DNA of 64,000 bases, from positions 62,001 to 126,000 of the forward strand of contig NZ_CP048421.1 in assembly GCF_010450875.1 (NCBI RefSeq), read 5' to 3'. Within the stretch, counting starts at the first letter, position 1. Every line of letters begins with the position of its first letter. A program made the translations under genes and the position numbers. Below the pieces are notes generated by a model. The model saw only the letters and a program-made list of their open reading frames with translations. It was not told the origin of the DNA and searched no databases. Positions 33,273 through 43,204 of this stretch are shown here, piece by piece. The stretch comes from Sphingomonas insulae (lineage in GTDB: Bacteria; Pseudomonadota; Alphaproteobacteria; Sphingomonadales; Sphingomonadaceae).

Positions 33273-34280
33273 ATGAACGAAAAGCCAAACACCCCGTATG
33301 AGAACGTGTCCGTCGTCGTCCCCTTCATGCCTGCGTTCGCCGAGAAACTGGGTGCTCGTCTCTCGCCGCCTGCGACCGCGCTGGTGGTGACGCACCGCGG
33401 CGCCAGGAGCCGCTTCTGGCGCGGCGTCGGTGCGATCTGGCATCGCCTTGTCGCCCTCTCCATCGTCGGTGTCGCGGCTGTCACGCTCGTGCCGCATCCG
33501 GCATTCGCCTCGGAAACACCGGTGCCGGGGCCCAAGGACGCCCGGGTCCGCGACGTCACCTACGATCCCGACCAGGTGGTGACGATCGTCGGCAGCTTCC
33601 GTCACGCGATCGAGATCCAGTTCGGCCCCGGCGAGACGATCACGCAGGCGGCTTTGGGCGACACGATTTCGTGGCAAATTGCGCCTGTCGGCAACATCGT
33701 CTTCCTCAAGCCCCGCGAGCGGGCGGGTGGGACCAACCTCATCGTCGTGACCAACGTCGGTGGCGCGCCGCGCACCTATCATTTCAACCTTACCCTGGGG
33801 ACCGCACAGACGATGTACGGCGTCCGCTTCCGCTACCCTCGCGAGGAGCGTGCCATGGCGGCCCTGCAGGCGCAGCAGGCCCAGGCTCAGGCGGCGAAGG
33901 CGGTCGAGACGAACATCACCTCGGCCGCGCTCGACCATGCGGTGATCGAGGGCACCCGCAACACGAAGTACACCGTGCAGGGCGATTCCTCGCTGCAACC
34001 GACCGAGATTTCCGACAACGGCGGGTTCACGGTCCTGCGCTACCCCGGCCATGCCGATATCCCGTCGATCTTCGCGGTCGACGTCGACGGCACCGAGACG
34101 ATCGTCCCCTACGATGTCCGCGAGGATTTCGTCGTCATCCATGCCGTCTACCGGCAGATCCGGCTGCGTCGCGGTACGACCGTGCTGTGCATCTACAACG
34201 AGGCACCACTGCGCAACGAGCGCGGGGATCGGACTGGCACGGTTTCCAACGTCGTCGAACGCAAGGTGAAGGGGCAGTAA
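33273..34280 (+). CDS. virB9: VirB9 outer-membrane complex protein
   Basis: A 335-residue exported protein. After an unusually long cytoplasmic leader of about 65 residues comes the signal region (LSIVGVAAVTLVPHPAFAS), then the VirB9/CagX domains (VVTIVGSFRHAIEIQFGPGE, NLIVVTNVGGAPRTYHFNL, GGFTVLRYPGHADIPSIFAV). It forms the outer-membrane core with VirB7 and VirB10. The long N-terminal leader may mean that the real start is downstream, but no better ribosome site was found. Confidence 0.9.
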   Translation: MNEKPNTPYENVSVVVPFMPAFAEKLGARLSPPATALVVTHRGARSRFWRGVGAIWHRLVALSIVGVAAVTLVPHPAFASETPVPGPKDARVRDVTYDPDQVVTIVGSFRHAIEIQFGPGETITQAALGDTISWQIAPVGNIVFLKPRERAGGTNLIVVTNVGGAPRTYHFNLTLGTAQTMYGVRFRYPREERAMAALQAQQAQAQAAKAVETNITSAALDHAVIEGTRNTKYTVQGDSSLQPTEISDNGGFTVLRYPGHADIPSIFAVDVDGTETIVPYDVREDFVVIHAVYRQIRLRRGTTVLCIYNEAPLRNERGDRTGTVSNVVERKVKGQ

Positions 34281-34281
34281 C

Positions 34282-35601
34282 ATGGCCGACAACGTCATCG
34301 ACCGCGGCGGCGAGATCAGCCCCGACAGTGTGCCCTCCCATCAGCCGGATACCGTCGTCGCGCGCGGCGGCGGGTGGGGCAACATGGCCCTCATCGGCGC
34401 CGGTATTGGGCTGATCGGCGCCATAGGAGGCATCGCGATCGGCTATGGTGCCTTCCACCGCGCGCCCAGCGCGACGGCCGCTGCCGAACCCGCCAAGGCC
34501 AGCGACCGGGCCGTCGCCGACGTGATGGGGACACCCAATGCGCAGCGAGCGCTCCTCGCCAACCAGCTCGGGCAACCCGGTGCCCCGCAGACCGACATCT
34601 TCGGTCGACCAATCGCAGCCCCGCCGGGGCAACAGGCGCTCGACGCCAACGGCAACGCCGTTCCGGCGACGACCGGCACGACCTCGATGGCCAACGGTCA
34701 GCAGAGCCCCGGACAACGACGTGCCGAGCAGGCCCGAGCGATGGCGGACGCGGCACGCCGATCGCCGATCATGGCGTTCGGCAACACCGGAAATGCCGCG
34801 GGCGCTCCTGCGATGACGGGTGCCACTAGCGACGGCGTGGGCGGAGCGCCCGGGCGAAGCCTCGATCAGAGCGGTGATGGCGAACGATCCGGCGGACGGT
34901 CGATGGTAGCGGGGCAGGGTTTCGGCGCGAGCGGCTTCGGTGCCCCGGGCGAGGATGATGCCGCACCGAAGGGTGCGACCGACTTTGTTGACCAGCTCGC
35001 CCACTCCGCGATCCAGACGGTGCGCGCGACCATGGTCGCGGATCGCAATCTGTTGCTGAGCGCAGGCACAGTCGTCCCCTGCACGCTCCAGACGGCGATC
35101 AACTCGACCCAGGCGGGGTTCGTTTCCTGCGTCATCAACCACGACGTCTATTCGGAGAACGGCCGGATCGTCCTGCTCGACAAGGGGACGAAGGTGCTGG
35201 GGCAATATTCGGGAGGGATCACCCAGGGCCAGGCGCGCCTTTTCGTGCTGTGGACCCGTGCCCTGACGCCGCGTGGCGTCGCGATCGACCTGGGGTCGCC
35301 GGCCGCCGACAGCCTCGGGCGTGCCGGGCTTCCAGGCGGCGTCGATACCCAATTCTGGGCGCGCTTCGGCGTAGGCCTCGTCATCTCGGTGCTGGAAGAT
35401 GCATCGAGCATCGCTAGCCGGGCCGTCGCCGGCCAAGGCACCTACACCACGCAGGTTCCCGGCACGACGGCGCAGACCGTTCTGCAGAACACGATGACCA
35501 TCAAGCCGATCTTGAAGAAGAACCAGGGTGACACGGCTGCGATCTTCGTGGCGAAAGATTTCGATTTCCGCTCGGTCTATGACGTCCGCCTGCGGCCCTG
35601 A
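34282..35601 (+). CDS. virB10: VirB10 T4SS core protein
   Basis: A 439-residue protein with an N-terminal membrane helix (MALIGAGIGLIGAIGGIAIGY), a Pro/Gly-rich periplasmic linker, and the C-terminal VirB10/TrbI beta-barrel domain (SAGTVVPCTLQTAINSTQAG, GRIVLLDKGTKVLGQYSGGI, LGSPAADSLGRAGLPGGVD). It spans both membranes and gates the channel. It lies one base after virB9. Confidence 0.93.
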   Translation: MADNVIDRGGEISPDSVPSHQPDTVVARGGGWGNMALIGAGIGLIGAIGGIAIGYGAFHRAPSATAAAEPAKASDRAVADVMGTPNAQRALLANQLGQPGAPQTDIFGRPIAAPPGQQALDANGNAVPATTGTTSMANGQQSPGQRRAEQARAMADAARRSPIMAFGNTGNAAGAPAMTGATSDGVGGAPGRSLDQSGDGERSGGRSMVAGQGFGASGFGAPGEDDAAPKGATDFVDQLAHSAIQTVRATMVADRNLLLSAGTVVPCTLQTAINSTQAGFVSCVINHDVYSENGRIVLLDKGTKVLGQYSGGITQGQARLFVLWTRALTPRGVAIDLGSPAADSLGRAGLPGGVDTQFWARFGVGLVISVLEDASSIASRAVAGQGTYTTQVPGTTAQTVLQNTMTIKPILKKNQGDTAAIFVAKDFDFRSVYDVRLRP

Positions 35602-35604
35602 TCG

Positions 35605-36627
35605 ATGGGCACGAACCCGGCATCGCTGATCTACGCCCATAATGCGGAGCCGATCAGGCGACACCTCGAGCGAAGCGACGTGACCGAGCTGGTCATCAAC
35701 GAGCCGGGATCGATCGGTCTGGAGACGCGCGAAGGGTGGGAATGGCACGAGGAGCCGGCATTGGACAATGCCGCGCTCATGACGCTGGCGAAGCTGATCG
35801 CCGGTCTCACCAAGCAGGACATCAACGCCGAATTTCCGATCGTCTCCTCGGTGCTGCCTGGCGGTGAACGGGTGCAGGTGGTCGTTCCACCCGCCGTCGA
35901 ACAGGGCTTCATCTCGATCACGATCCGCAAGGCCTCGGGCGTCACGATGGACATCGACGACTTCGAACGCGCAGGGCTGTTCAGCGACGTTCGGGCCGGC
36001 GGATCGCACGACGATGTCGACGCCAGGCTTCAGGCCTATCGCGACGCCGGCGAGTGGAAGGCGTTCTTCCGCCTCGCGGTCGAATCCCGGAAGAACATCC
36101 TCATCTCGGGCGCGACGGGATCGGGCAAGACAAGCTTCTCGAAGGGGCTCATCAAGCTGATCCCGGACCATGAGCGAATCCTCACGATCGAGGATACGCG
36201 CGAGCTCGTCGTGCCGCAGCGCAACCGCGTCCACATGATGTACGCAAAGGACGGCAAGGGGCTGCAGAAAGCCGGCGCGAAGGAGCTGCTGGAGTCGGCG
36301 CTGCGGATGCGGCCCGATCGCATCCTCCTCCAGGAGCTGCGCGACGGCACGGCCTTCTTCTATCTCAGGAACGTCAACAGCGGGCATCCCGGCTCGATCA
36401 CCACGGTCCACGCCAACACGACCGAGGGCGCGCTCGAACAGCTGACCTTGCTGGTCAAGGAATCGGAAGGCGGCAACGATCTCGACCGCCACGACATCCG
36501 GGCACTGCTGCGCTCGCTGGTCGATATCGTCGTGCAGATGGATCGCCTGCCCCCCGGAGAGGGGCAGCCGGCGCGCTATCGCATGACCGAAGTGTGGTTC
36601 GATCCAGCGGGAAAGTCGCGCGGTTGA
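35605..36627 (+). CDS. virB11: VirB11 T4SS ATPase
   Basis: A 340-residue hexameric ATPase of the secretion superfamily. Walker A is ILISGATGSGKTSFSKG (about residues 165-178), the Asp box LTIEDTRELVVP follows, then Walker B-like RPDRILLQELRDGTAFFYLR and the His box GHPGSITTVHANT. Motif order and length match VirB11, which switches the machine between pilus assembly and DNA transfer. Confidence 0.94.
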   Translation: MGTNPASLIYAHNAEPIRRHLERSDVTELVINEPGSIGLETREGWEWHEEPALDNAALMTLAKLIAGLTKQDINAEFPIVSSVLPGGERVQVVVPPAVEQGFISITIRKASGVTMDIDDFERAGLFSDVRAGGSHDDVDARLQAYRDAGEWKAFFRLAVESRKNILISGATGSGKTSFSKGLIKLIPDHERILTIEDTRELVVPQRNRVHMMYAKDGKGLQKAGAKELLESALRMRPDRILLQELRDGTAFFYLRNVNSGHPGSITTVHANTTEGALEQLTLLVKESEGGNDLDRHDIRALLRSLVDIVVQMDRLPPGEGQPARYRMTEVWFDPAGKSRG

Positions 36628-36641
36628 GGAGGACATAGGGC

Positions 36642-38567
36642 GTGAACGGCAAGTGGGTGCGAAGCGACGAAGGATCGCAGCCAGGCGCCATCGTCTTCCT
36701 GGCGGTGATCGGGTTGATCGTCAGCGCAGGCATCGGTGCCGTGGCGGTCCTCTGGAGGGCTCATCTTCTGAGCGCGCATACGCCGTGGCGCAAGGTGCCG
36801 GCGGCCCTCTGGGGGTTGAAGGCGTACCCGATCGTCTACACGCCGTTCCTCCTCGGCTTCGGGCTCGGCCTCGCGCTGACGATCGTCACGATCATCTCGA
36901 CGCTGTTCAGGCGCCAGAAGCTGCACGGGGAAGCGCGATGGGCGCGAGTCGGCGAGATCCGCAGGGGCAAGTTGCTCGGGGCCTCCGGCATCGTGCTGGG
37001 CAAATTCGGCGGCAAGGTCATGCGCTTCGACGGGCCAGAGCATGTCATGCTCGAGGCACCGACGCGCGCCGGCAAGGGGGTCGGCGTCATCATCCCCAAT
37101 CTTCTCGACTGGCCAGACTCGCTCGTCGTGCTCGACATCAAGCAGGAGAATTACGACAATACCGCAGGCTACCGACTGAGGATGCTCGGGCAGCGGGTGG
37201 TGCTGTTCAATCCGCTCGACCCCAAGGGCAACACGGCGCGCTACAATCCGCTGAGCTATATCGACCGCCGCGACCCCGTGGCGGTGATCAACGAGCTCCA
37301 GAAGATCGGGATGATGCTGTTCCCCGATCCCGTCTCCGGCGAGAATTTCTGGGCGGAGAGCGCGCGGACCGCGTTCCTCGGCGTGGCGGCCTACGTCGCG
37401 GCGACCGCCGATGACGGGGCGGATGCGCTGCCGTTCACGATGGGCGAAGTCTATCGGCAGTTCGCCGCCGGTGATGCCGCGAAGCGGTTCCCGAAGATCA
37501 TCCGGATGCGAGAGCAGGCAGGCAAGCCGCTGTCGGGCGGCTGCGTGTCCGCGCTGAAGGATTTCACGTCGGCATCGCCGAACACCTTTACCTCGATCCG
37601 CCAGTCGGTGACCGCCAAGATCAACGCCTGGCTCAACCCTTATGTCGATGCGGCGACGTCCGAGAGCGACTTCGACTTGAGCGAGTTCCGCGATAAGCGG
37701 ATCTCGCTCTACCTCGGCGTCTCGCCCGACGATCTCGAGCGCGTGGCGCCGATCTACGGGCTGCTCTTCCAGCAGCTCATCGACCGCAACGTCCGCGAGT
37801 TGCCGAAGGGCGATCGGCACCGTATCAAGGTCCTCGTCGCGCTCGACGAGTTCGCAAGCCTCGGCAAATGCTCGGTCCTCGCCCAGGCCTTCAGCTACGT
37901 CGCCGGGTACGGGCTGCGGCTGCTTCCGGCGTTCCAGTCGATCGAGCAGATCCAGGGGGTCTATGGCGACAAGGTCGCGGCCGACATCGAGCGCAACTGC
38001 GCCGTGAAGCTCGTCCTGCGGCCGGCCGGCCTGTCCGACGCCAAGAAGATCTCGGAACAGCTGGGAACGTACACCTTTCGCGCACGGTCGCGCTCGATGG
38101 GGACATGGGGCGGCGGGGGCGGATCCACTTCGGAATCCGATCAGCGCCGGCCGCTGCTATTGCCGCAGGAGGTCGAGATGCTGCCCGAGAACGACCTCAT
38201 CGTGTTCCGGCGTGGCATGTACGCGGCCTATGGCAAGAAGGTTCGCTACTATGCCGAAAAGAAGCTCGCGGCGCGCACCAAGATCGCGCCGCCGGGGATG
38301 CCCACGATCCGCGTCGACCCGGCGGTCGCCCGCAACAGCCTTCGCGTGATCGCCGCAGCGGAAGCCGAGGAAACCCGCCCGGCCCCGACGATCGCGGCCG
38401 GGACCTCGGCATCATCAATCAGCATCGCAGATCAAGCGAGCGGCGCGCGCCCTGCCCTTTCACCCTTGAGCAAGGCAGCGATCGATGCTGCGAAGGCCGC
38501 CCCCCCAGGCGAGCGCACCGCCAGACTGTTCGAAAACCTCGTCTCGATCGGTGCCCGGTCCGCGTAG
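36642..38567 (+). CDS. virD4: VirD4 type IV coupling protein
   Basis: A 641-residue coupling ATPase. Two N-terminal membrane helices are present (IVFLAVIGLIVSAGIGAVAV and FLLGFGLGLALTIVTIISTL), Walker A APTRAGKGVGVIIPN (about residues 137-151) and Walker B VLVALDEFASLG (about 399). The end LLLPQEVEMLPENDLIVFRRG is typical. It recruits the relaxosome to the T4SS. Start is GTG at 36642, preceded by AGGAGG (36628). It is the last T4SS gene. Confidence 0.93.
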   Translation: MNGKWVRSDEGSQPGAIVFLAVIGLIVSAGIGAVAVLWRAHLLSAHTPWRKVPAALWGLKAYPIVYTPFLLGFGLGLALTIVTIISTLFRRQKLHGEARWARVGEIRRGKLLGASGIVLGKFGGKVMRFDGPEHVMLEAPTRAGKGVGVIIPNLLDWPDSLVVLDIKQENYDNTAGYRLRMLGQRVVLFNPLDPKGNTARYNPLSYIDRRDPVAVINELQKIGMMLFPDPVSGENFWAESARTAFLGVAAYVAATADDGADALPFTMGEVYRQFAAGDAAKRFPKIIRMREQAGKPLSGGCVSALKDFTSASPNTFTSIRQSVTAKINAWLNPYVDAATSESDFDLSEFRDKRISLYLGVSPDDLERVAPIYGLLFQQLIDRNVRELPKGDRHRIKVLVALDEFASLGKCSVLAQAFSYVAGYGLRLLPAFQSIEQIQGVYGDKVAADIERNCAVKLVLRPAGLSDAKKISEQLGTYTFRARSRSMGTWGGGGGSTSESDQRRPLLLPQEVEMLPENDLIVFRRGMYAAYGKKVRYYAEKKLAARTKIAPPGMPTIRVDPAVARNSLRVIAAAEAEETRPAPTIAAGTSASSISIADQASGARPALSPLSKAAIDAAKAAPPGERTARLFENLVSIGARSA

Positions 38568-38852
38568 AGATCATGACATCACCAGCCCGATGCTAGATCA
38601 AGGCGCACACGACACGCCGTGGCTTCAAAAAATATCATATCGTCGAAGAGTTACAGCATTATCTCCAAGAGCTTGACGCTGGCAGCCTGCCTGCGTTTTG
38701 CCTGGTCAATGGATTGATCGCCTTTTTCTGCCGCACGTAAGGAACGGTCGCGGCTATGAGGGCCGCGCAGGCATCGACAATCAGTCACTCGGCATCGGCC
38801 AGCGCGGGGAACAGTTTCGCATCAGCCGCGATCAACCACATGGCCCTGCGCC
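38568..38852. other. T4SS/cargo junction with possible decayed coding sequence
   Basis: A 285-bp stretch after virD4. A frame without a start codon reads ...RGFKKYHIVEELQHYLQELD and ends at TAA near 38742, and a second frame continues afterwards. This looks like fragments of an old gene rather than a working one. No mobile element end is visible. Confidence 0.3.
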
Positions 38853-39437
38853 TTAGGGCGTTCGGTTAACAGCGTAGGCGTCATCCGCCGGCTTTGCGAT
38901 CATATCGCCAGCGACTGGCGCCATCGACTCGAACACGCCGTCGCGCCGAACCAGCAAGTGAAACAGTGCAGCCGACAAGTGCATCAGGATCAACGCGAAA
39001 AACGCAAACGCCAGATAATGGTGCAGATCCCACAGGACCGCGTGGAGCGTCGCGGACTGCGGCAGGATCGCGGGCAAGGCGAAACCGTGCCACATGACCG
39101 CGGGATACGCCGCAGCCGACAGCATCCCCCATCCAAGCAGCGGCATCGCAACCATCAGCGCGTACAACCCGATATGCGACAGGATGGCGGCCTGCTTCAT
39201 CGGCGCCGGCAGGTCCGCCGGCAGCGGCGGTGTGCCGCGCAAGAGGCGCACGCCGATCCGGATGACGGCTAGGATCAGGATGGCGATGCCGAGGGGCCGG
39301 TGGATCGAGACGAGCCCGAGATAGCTGGCGCTGATCGTCGAAACCATACCAACGCCGATGAACAGCATGGCGAGGATCGCGACCGCCATGACCCAGTGCA
39401 GAACGCGTTGCAGGACGGTGAAACGTTGCCGGATCAC
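38853..39437 (-). CDS. Cytochrome b561-type membrane protein
   Basis: A 194-residue four-helix membrane protein of the bacterial b561 family: VLQRVLHWVMAVAILAML with the first heme His, SIHRPLGIAILILAVIRIG, LSHIGLYALMVAMPLLGWGM and LHHYLAFAFFALILMHLSAA. These His residues coordinate b hemes and pass electrons from the quinone pool. The ATG overlaps the catalase-like stop as ATGA. In this pair, the cytochrome probably supplies electrons to, or receives them from, the periplasmic peroxidase. Confidence 0.88.
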   Translation of the reverse strand: MIRQRFTVLQRVLHWVMAVAILAMLFIGVGMVSTISASYLGLVSIHRPLGIAILILAVIRIGVRLLRGTPPLPADLPAPMKQAAILSHIGLYALMVAMPLLGWGMLSAAAYPAVMWHGFALPAILPQSATLHAVLWDLHHYLAFAFFALILMHLSAALFHLLVRRDGVFESMAPVAGDMIAKPADDAYAVNRTP

Positions 39438-40525
39438 GACGTGCCTCCCTTCTTTGGCTCATTCTGGGCCGGGGGGTAGGGATCGGCGGTACGCGGATAG
39501 TTCGCGGCGCCGGCGGTGCGACGATCGTAGGACTTGGCATAGACCGCCGAGCGAGCAGCCGGAAACGGATCGTCCGAGGTAGCGATGCCTGCCGGTAGCA
39601 CGGTGGGATCAAAGTTGAGGTCGCGGCACGGCCCATCCGGTTCCGGTATGACGCGCGTCGCTATGATCTCGCCGAGCGTGACGGTCTGGCGATCAGCGGG
39701 CCACGCCTTCGAGGGATCGCTTGTTGGATCCCCTTCCTTGGCGATCTGGACCGTCATCAGCCATCTCACCGGCGCGGTCCCGACACGATCAGTAATTTCC
39801 CGCTCCAGCACGTCAGGCCCGGTCTTCGCAAACTCGGCGGCTGTGATCCGGCCGACTGATTGTTCAGGCACGATCGACCAGCGCACCGTGCGCTTCACGT
39901 CAGACGCGTCGGAGAAGATGAAGGAGTTGAGACTGTTGAACCGTTCTTCGGCATAGGAGCCGGTCCACGGTCCGGTCTTCGCCCAGGTGGTGAACGGTTT
40001 CATGCCGGGATGCGCCGCGGCGAACTTTGCGGCCGCGTCGGGGTCCTTCGATCCGCCGGCCTGAAGCATCGCGTAGAACTCAGCCGGCGTCGAGACGGCG
40101 AACACAGGGGCGTTTATCATCGCGGTGCGCCACTGCGATCCGCCGGGCGCCGAGATCAGCAGGCCGATGCCACGTACCCGGGGTGCGCTGTCCTTGGCAT
40201 AGGGATCGGGCGTGCCGAGATTGAAACGACCGACGACGGGAAAATCGCCCTTGGCGAGCATCGGCGCCGTGGAAAGGGATGTGCCCGCCCCGCTCGACCG
40301 AAAGATGCCGGTGAAACAGGTGCCCTTGGCGTGGTTCAGGCGATGGCCGGCCACCACTTTGGGCCCGAAGGCATCAGCGACCTGGTTCGGCGACAAACGG
40401 TTCGGGGAGAGCCAGCCGGCCGTGTAGGCGAAGGCGCCGGCCGTGCTCCCTGCGACCGCTGCGATAAGCGCGAGCGAGGCGAAGGTGCTGCGAGGGGATT
40501 GTGGGTTCGGAGACATTGCGGTCAT
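39434..40525 (-). CDS. Catalase-family peroxidase (SrpA-like)
   Basis: A 363-residue exported hemoprotein. The signal-anchor is LALIAAVAGSTAGAFAYTAG, followed by GHRLNHAKGTCFTGIFRSSG (distal His region) and FPVVGRFNLGTPDPYAKDS, the SrpA subtype pattern, shorter than true catalases. The family uses peroxides to oxidise substrates or scavenges them. ATG 40525 is chosen over longer frames because it directly precedes the signal sequence. The partner cytochrome b561 follows with a four-base overlap. Confidence 0.85.
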   Translation of the reverse strand: MTAMSPNPQSPRSTFASLALIAAVAGSTAGAFAYTAGWLSPNRLSPNQVADAFGPKVVAGHRLNHAKGTCFTGIFRSSGAGTSLSTAPMLAKGDFPVVGRFNLGTPDPYAKDSAPRVRGIGLLISAPGGSQWRTAMINAPVFAVSTPAEFYAMLQAGGSKDPDAAAKFAAAHPGMKPFTTWAKTGPWTGSYAEERFNSLNSFIFSDASDVKRTVRWSIVPEQSVGRITAAEFAKTGPDVLEREITDRVGTAPVRWLMTVQIAKEGDPTSDPSKAWPADRQTVTLGEIIATRVIPEPDGPCRDLNFDPTVLPAGIATSDDPFPAARSAVYAKSYDRRTAGAANYPRTADPYPPAQNEPKKGGTS

Positions 40526-40678
40526 GATACTGCGATCTTTTGGCCACGCCATCGATAACCGGCAGACGACAAGTAAACGATCGCGACATTTCATAAGATG
40601 CCGCTCCCGAGGACGTATGGCCGGCCCGGTTGGCCTTGCGACGATTGGGCCGGGCAGGATCACCCGACCCTTTGCCGC

Positions 40679-41770
40679 TCAAGCGATGTGAAGGGCAGCG
40701 AGTAGAGCCATGCTGATCGCCCCCAGCCCAAGCAAGGAGATGACGACCGCGGCGGTGACACGTCCGCCGGCCTTGGCGACGATTCGAACATCCACGCCGA
40801 GCCCGAGCGCCGCCATCGAGATGACCGTCAGCAGGGTCGCGATTCGCCCGATCGGTGCAATGGCCTCGGCCGGCATCAGACCTAGCGACCGGAAGGCGAC
40901 CAGCGCCAGGAAGCCGATGATGAACCACGGCACGAGGTGAAAAAGGCCGGGGCGGTTGCTACGGCTTCCACCGGCGACCTCCTCACCATGGGGCTCCCCC
41001 TGCGACCCCAAGTGCGGCGCCACCAGCGACAGTAAGAGGCAGACCGGCCCCAGCATCAGCACGCGCACCAGTTTAACCAACGTACCCGTTTGCACCGCAA
41101 CCGTGCCAAGCGGCGACGCCGCGGCGATCACCTGCGGCACTGCGTAGACCGTGAGGCCGGCGAGCGTGCCGAAGGCGAGGCCGCTCATGCCGAGCGCGAT
41201 CCCGAGCAGCGGCAATCCGACGACGACTGCCACGCCCAGCACGGCGGTGAATGCGATCGAGGCGGCAACGTCGTCGCTGTCCGCTCCGATCACTGGCGCC
41301 ACGGCTGCGATAGCCGAGTTGCCGCAGATCGCATTGCCGCACGCCACCAGCAACGCCATGCGCGTCGGCAGGCCGAGTAGCCGCCCGATGGCAAAGCTGA
41401 GCAGAATGGCGCACGCCACCACCCCGGCAATGCCGATCAGCAGCCCAGGACCGGCCGACAGGATGGTGACGGCACTGACCGATGCGCCGAGCAGGACCAC
41501 GGCGACTTCCAGCAGATACTTGGCGCTGAAAGCGATGCCGGCGTGCCAGCGGTCGCCGGGCGTCCACACGCTGCGGACCGCCGTGCCTAACAAGATCGCC
41601 AGCACCAAGGCCTCCAGCCACGCCTTCCCCGCCACGGCGCGCTCGCCGGCTTCGAGCGCATAAGCGGCCCCAGTTACGGTCAGGCACAGCATGATCCCTG
41701 GCAGAATGACAAGGCGGTTGTTTCTGACGATCTGACCGGCAGATTGATCAAGAGAGGCAAGACTGGCCAC
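40679..41770 (-). CDS. YeiH-family putative sulfate exporter
   Basis: A 363-residue protein with about ten membrane helices and the YeiH/UPF0324 signatures: KAWLEALVLAILLGTAVRSV, SAKYLLEVAVVLLGASVSAV, ALLVACGNAICGNSAIAAVA and WFIIGFLALVAFRSLG. The family is proposed to export sulfate or related anions. Start is GTG at 41770 with AAGGAA upstream. It is divergent from a LysR gene, the same arrangement as yeiH/yeiE in E. coli. Placement near sulfite oxidase supports a link with sulfur oxyanions. Confidence 0.88.
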   Translation of the reverse strand: MASLASLDQSAGQIVRNNRLVILPGIMLCLTVTGAAYALEAGERAVAGKAWLEALVLAILLGTAVRSVWTPGDRWHAGIAFSAKYLLEVAVVLLGASVSAVTILSAGPGLLIGIAGVVACAILLSFAIGRLLGLPTRMALLVACGNAICGNSAIAAVAPVIGADSDDVAASIAFTAVLGVAVVVGLPLLGIALGMSGLAFGTLAGLTVYAVPQVIAAASPLGTVAVQTGTLVKLVRVLMLGPVCLLLSLVAPHLGSQGEPHGEEVAGGSRSNRPGLFHLVPWFIIGFLALVAFRSLGLMPAEAIAPIGRIATLLTVISMAALGLGVDVRIVAKAGGRVTAAVVISLLGLGAISMALLAALHIA

Positions 41771-41877
41771 AGCGGTTTCCTTCCGCCGATTGAGCTATGC
41801 CCGCAGTACCGATCGTACCAACGCCTAGTTTTAATCATTTCAATCGCCATTTTTGATCGGTCAGCTAGGGTGCGGGC

Positions 41878-42753
41878 ATGACCCTTGAGCAACTTCGTCT
41901 CTTTGTCGGCGTCGCCGAGCGTGAGCATGTGACGGCTGCGGCGCGTGCGCTGAACGTTACCCAGTCAGCGGCGTCGGCTGCCATCGCCGCGCTAGAGGCG
42001 CGACACGCGATCAAGCTGTTCCATCGGGTCGGGCGAGGGATCACCCTAACCGAGGCGGGGCGACTGTTCCTCGTCGAGGCGCGGGGCGTCCTTGCGCGCG
42101 CAGCAGCGGCTGAGATGATACTGGACGAACTGGGTGGCCTCAAGCGCGGCACGCTGCGCGTCGTTGCCAGTCAGACCATTGCCGCCTACTGGTTACCACC
42201 GATCCTGGCCGCATTCCACGAACGCTATCCGGCGCTGTTAGTCGAGCTCGCAATCGGTAACACCGATCAAGCCGCTGTCCGTGTCCACGATGGCGACGCC
42301 GATCTTGGCATCGTCGAAGGCGAGGTCGATGATCCTTCCCTCGCACATTGGCCGATCGGCGAGGACCGGCTGGTATTGGTCGGCGCAGCGCCATTCTCTC
42401 AGCAAATCGACGCGGCTTGCCTGCGTCGATTCCGCTGGGTCACGCGCGAGCAGGGCTCGGGCACCCGCTCGACGCTCGATCGACACTTGCGCGCGCTCGA
42501 CGTCGATCCCGCGATGCTCGACGTTGCGCTGGTTCTGCCGTCCAACGAGAGCGTGCGTACCGCGATCGAGGCCGGTGCAGGTGTCGGCGTTCTGTCATCA
42601 CTGGTCGTTGCACCGGCGATCAAGGCCGGTACGCTGCATGCGGGACCGATCGAGTTTGGTCCGCGCGCCTTCTTTGGGCTTCGACACAAGGAGCGGTATC
42701 GCACGAAGGCCGCGGATGCACTGCTGGACCTGATTGGCTCGCAGCGCTGTTAG
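41878..42753 (+). CDS. LysR-family transcriptional regulator (YeiE/CbbR-like)
   Basis: A 291-residue LysR protein: N-terminal winged helix (MTLEQLRLFVGVAEREHVTA, ARALNVTQSAASAAIAALEA) and an effector-binding domain (RVVASQTIAAYWLPPILAAF, WVTREQGSGTRSTLDRHL). It is divergent from the YeiH exporter gene across a ~107-bp region that should contain its operator, so it very likely controls that gene. In enterobacteria the homologous regulator responds to sulfite. The effector here is inferred only. Confidence 0.9.
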   Translation: MTLEQLRLFVGVAEREHVTAAARALNVTQSAASAAIAALEARHAIKLFHRVGRGITLTEAGRLFLVEARGVLARAAAAEMILDELGGLKRGTLRVVASQTIAAYWLPPILAAFHERYPALLVELAIGNTDQAAVRVHDGDADLGIVEGEVDDPSLAHWPIGEDRLVLVGAAPFSQQIDAACLRRFRWVTREQGSGTRSTLDRHLRALDVDPAMLDVALVLPSNESVRTAIEAGAGVGVLSSLVVAPAIKAGTLHAGPIEFGPRAFFGLRHKERYRTKAADALLDLIGSQRC

Positions 42754-42763
42754 CGATACTGCG

Positions 42764-43204
42764 CTATGAGCGCGCGCTCCAGATGCCCACGAGCGCTGCA
42801 AGCGACACGAGCACCAGAAATCCGTTTACTATCAGGAGCAACGCGGCTGGCAGGCGCCTGATATCCGGTCGTGGCGGCGGGGCGCCGGCGCCCATCTCGC
42901 GCCACACCGCAGCAACAAAGCAGAAGGCGCTGAACAGGATCAGCATCGTTCCGGTCGCCGTCGCCAGCCACGGGAAGACGACGTCGCTGAGCAGCGCGCG
43001 AGCGCCGATCCCGGATGCAAGCGCCGCCAGTCCGGTCCGTACCCAGGCGGCATAGGTGCGCTCTCCGGCAAGGATCGTCCTGTCGATGGCAAGCTCTGTG
43101 CGGCGGTCGGCGCTGTCCACCTGCTGGACTGCGCTGTCCTTCAGCGTGCTCGCGCTCTCCGCCAGCTTCGCATGAGCCCGATCGGCGTCGTGGGGGGCGT
43201 CCAT
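42764..43204 (-). CDS. DUF202 (YidH-like) small membrane protein
   Basis: A 146-residue protein: a charged N-terminal helix (DAPHDADRAHAKLAESASTL), then the DUF202 core (ERTYAAWVRTGLAALASGIG) and three membrane helices (TGTMLILFSAFCFVAAVW and LLLIVNGFLVLVSLAALVGI among them). Its start overlaps the sulfite oxidase stop as TGATG, so the two are coupled. DUF202 function is unknown; a membrane partner for the sulfite-oxidising enzyme is possible. Confidence 0.85.
   Translation of the reverse strand: MDAPHDADRAHAKLAESASTLKDSAVQQVDSADRRTELAIDRTILAGERTYAAWVRTGLAALASGIGARALLSDVVFPWLATATGTMLILFSAFCFVAAVWREMGAGAPPPRPDIRRLPAALLLIVNGFLVLVSLAALVGIWSARS

Noticed and set aside
38600..38845. Fragmentary frames after virD4
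   Set aside because: No start codon and frame changes; perhaps gene debris but identity cannot be supported.
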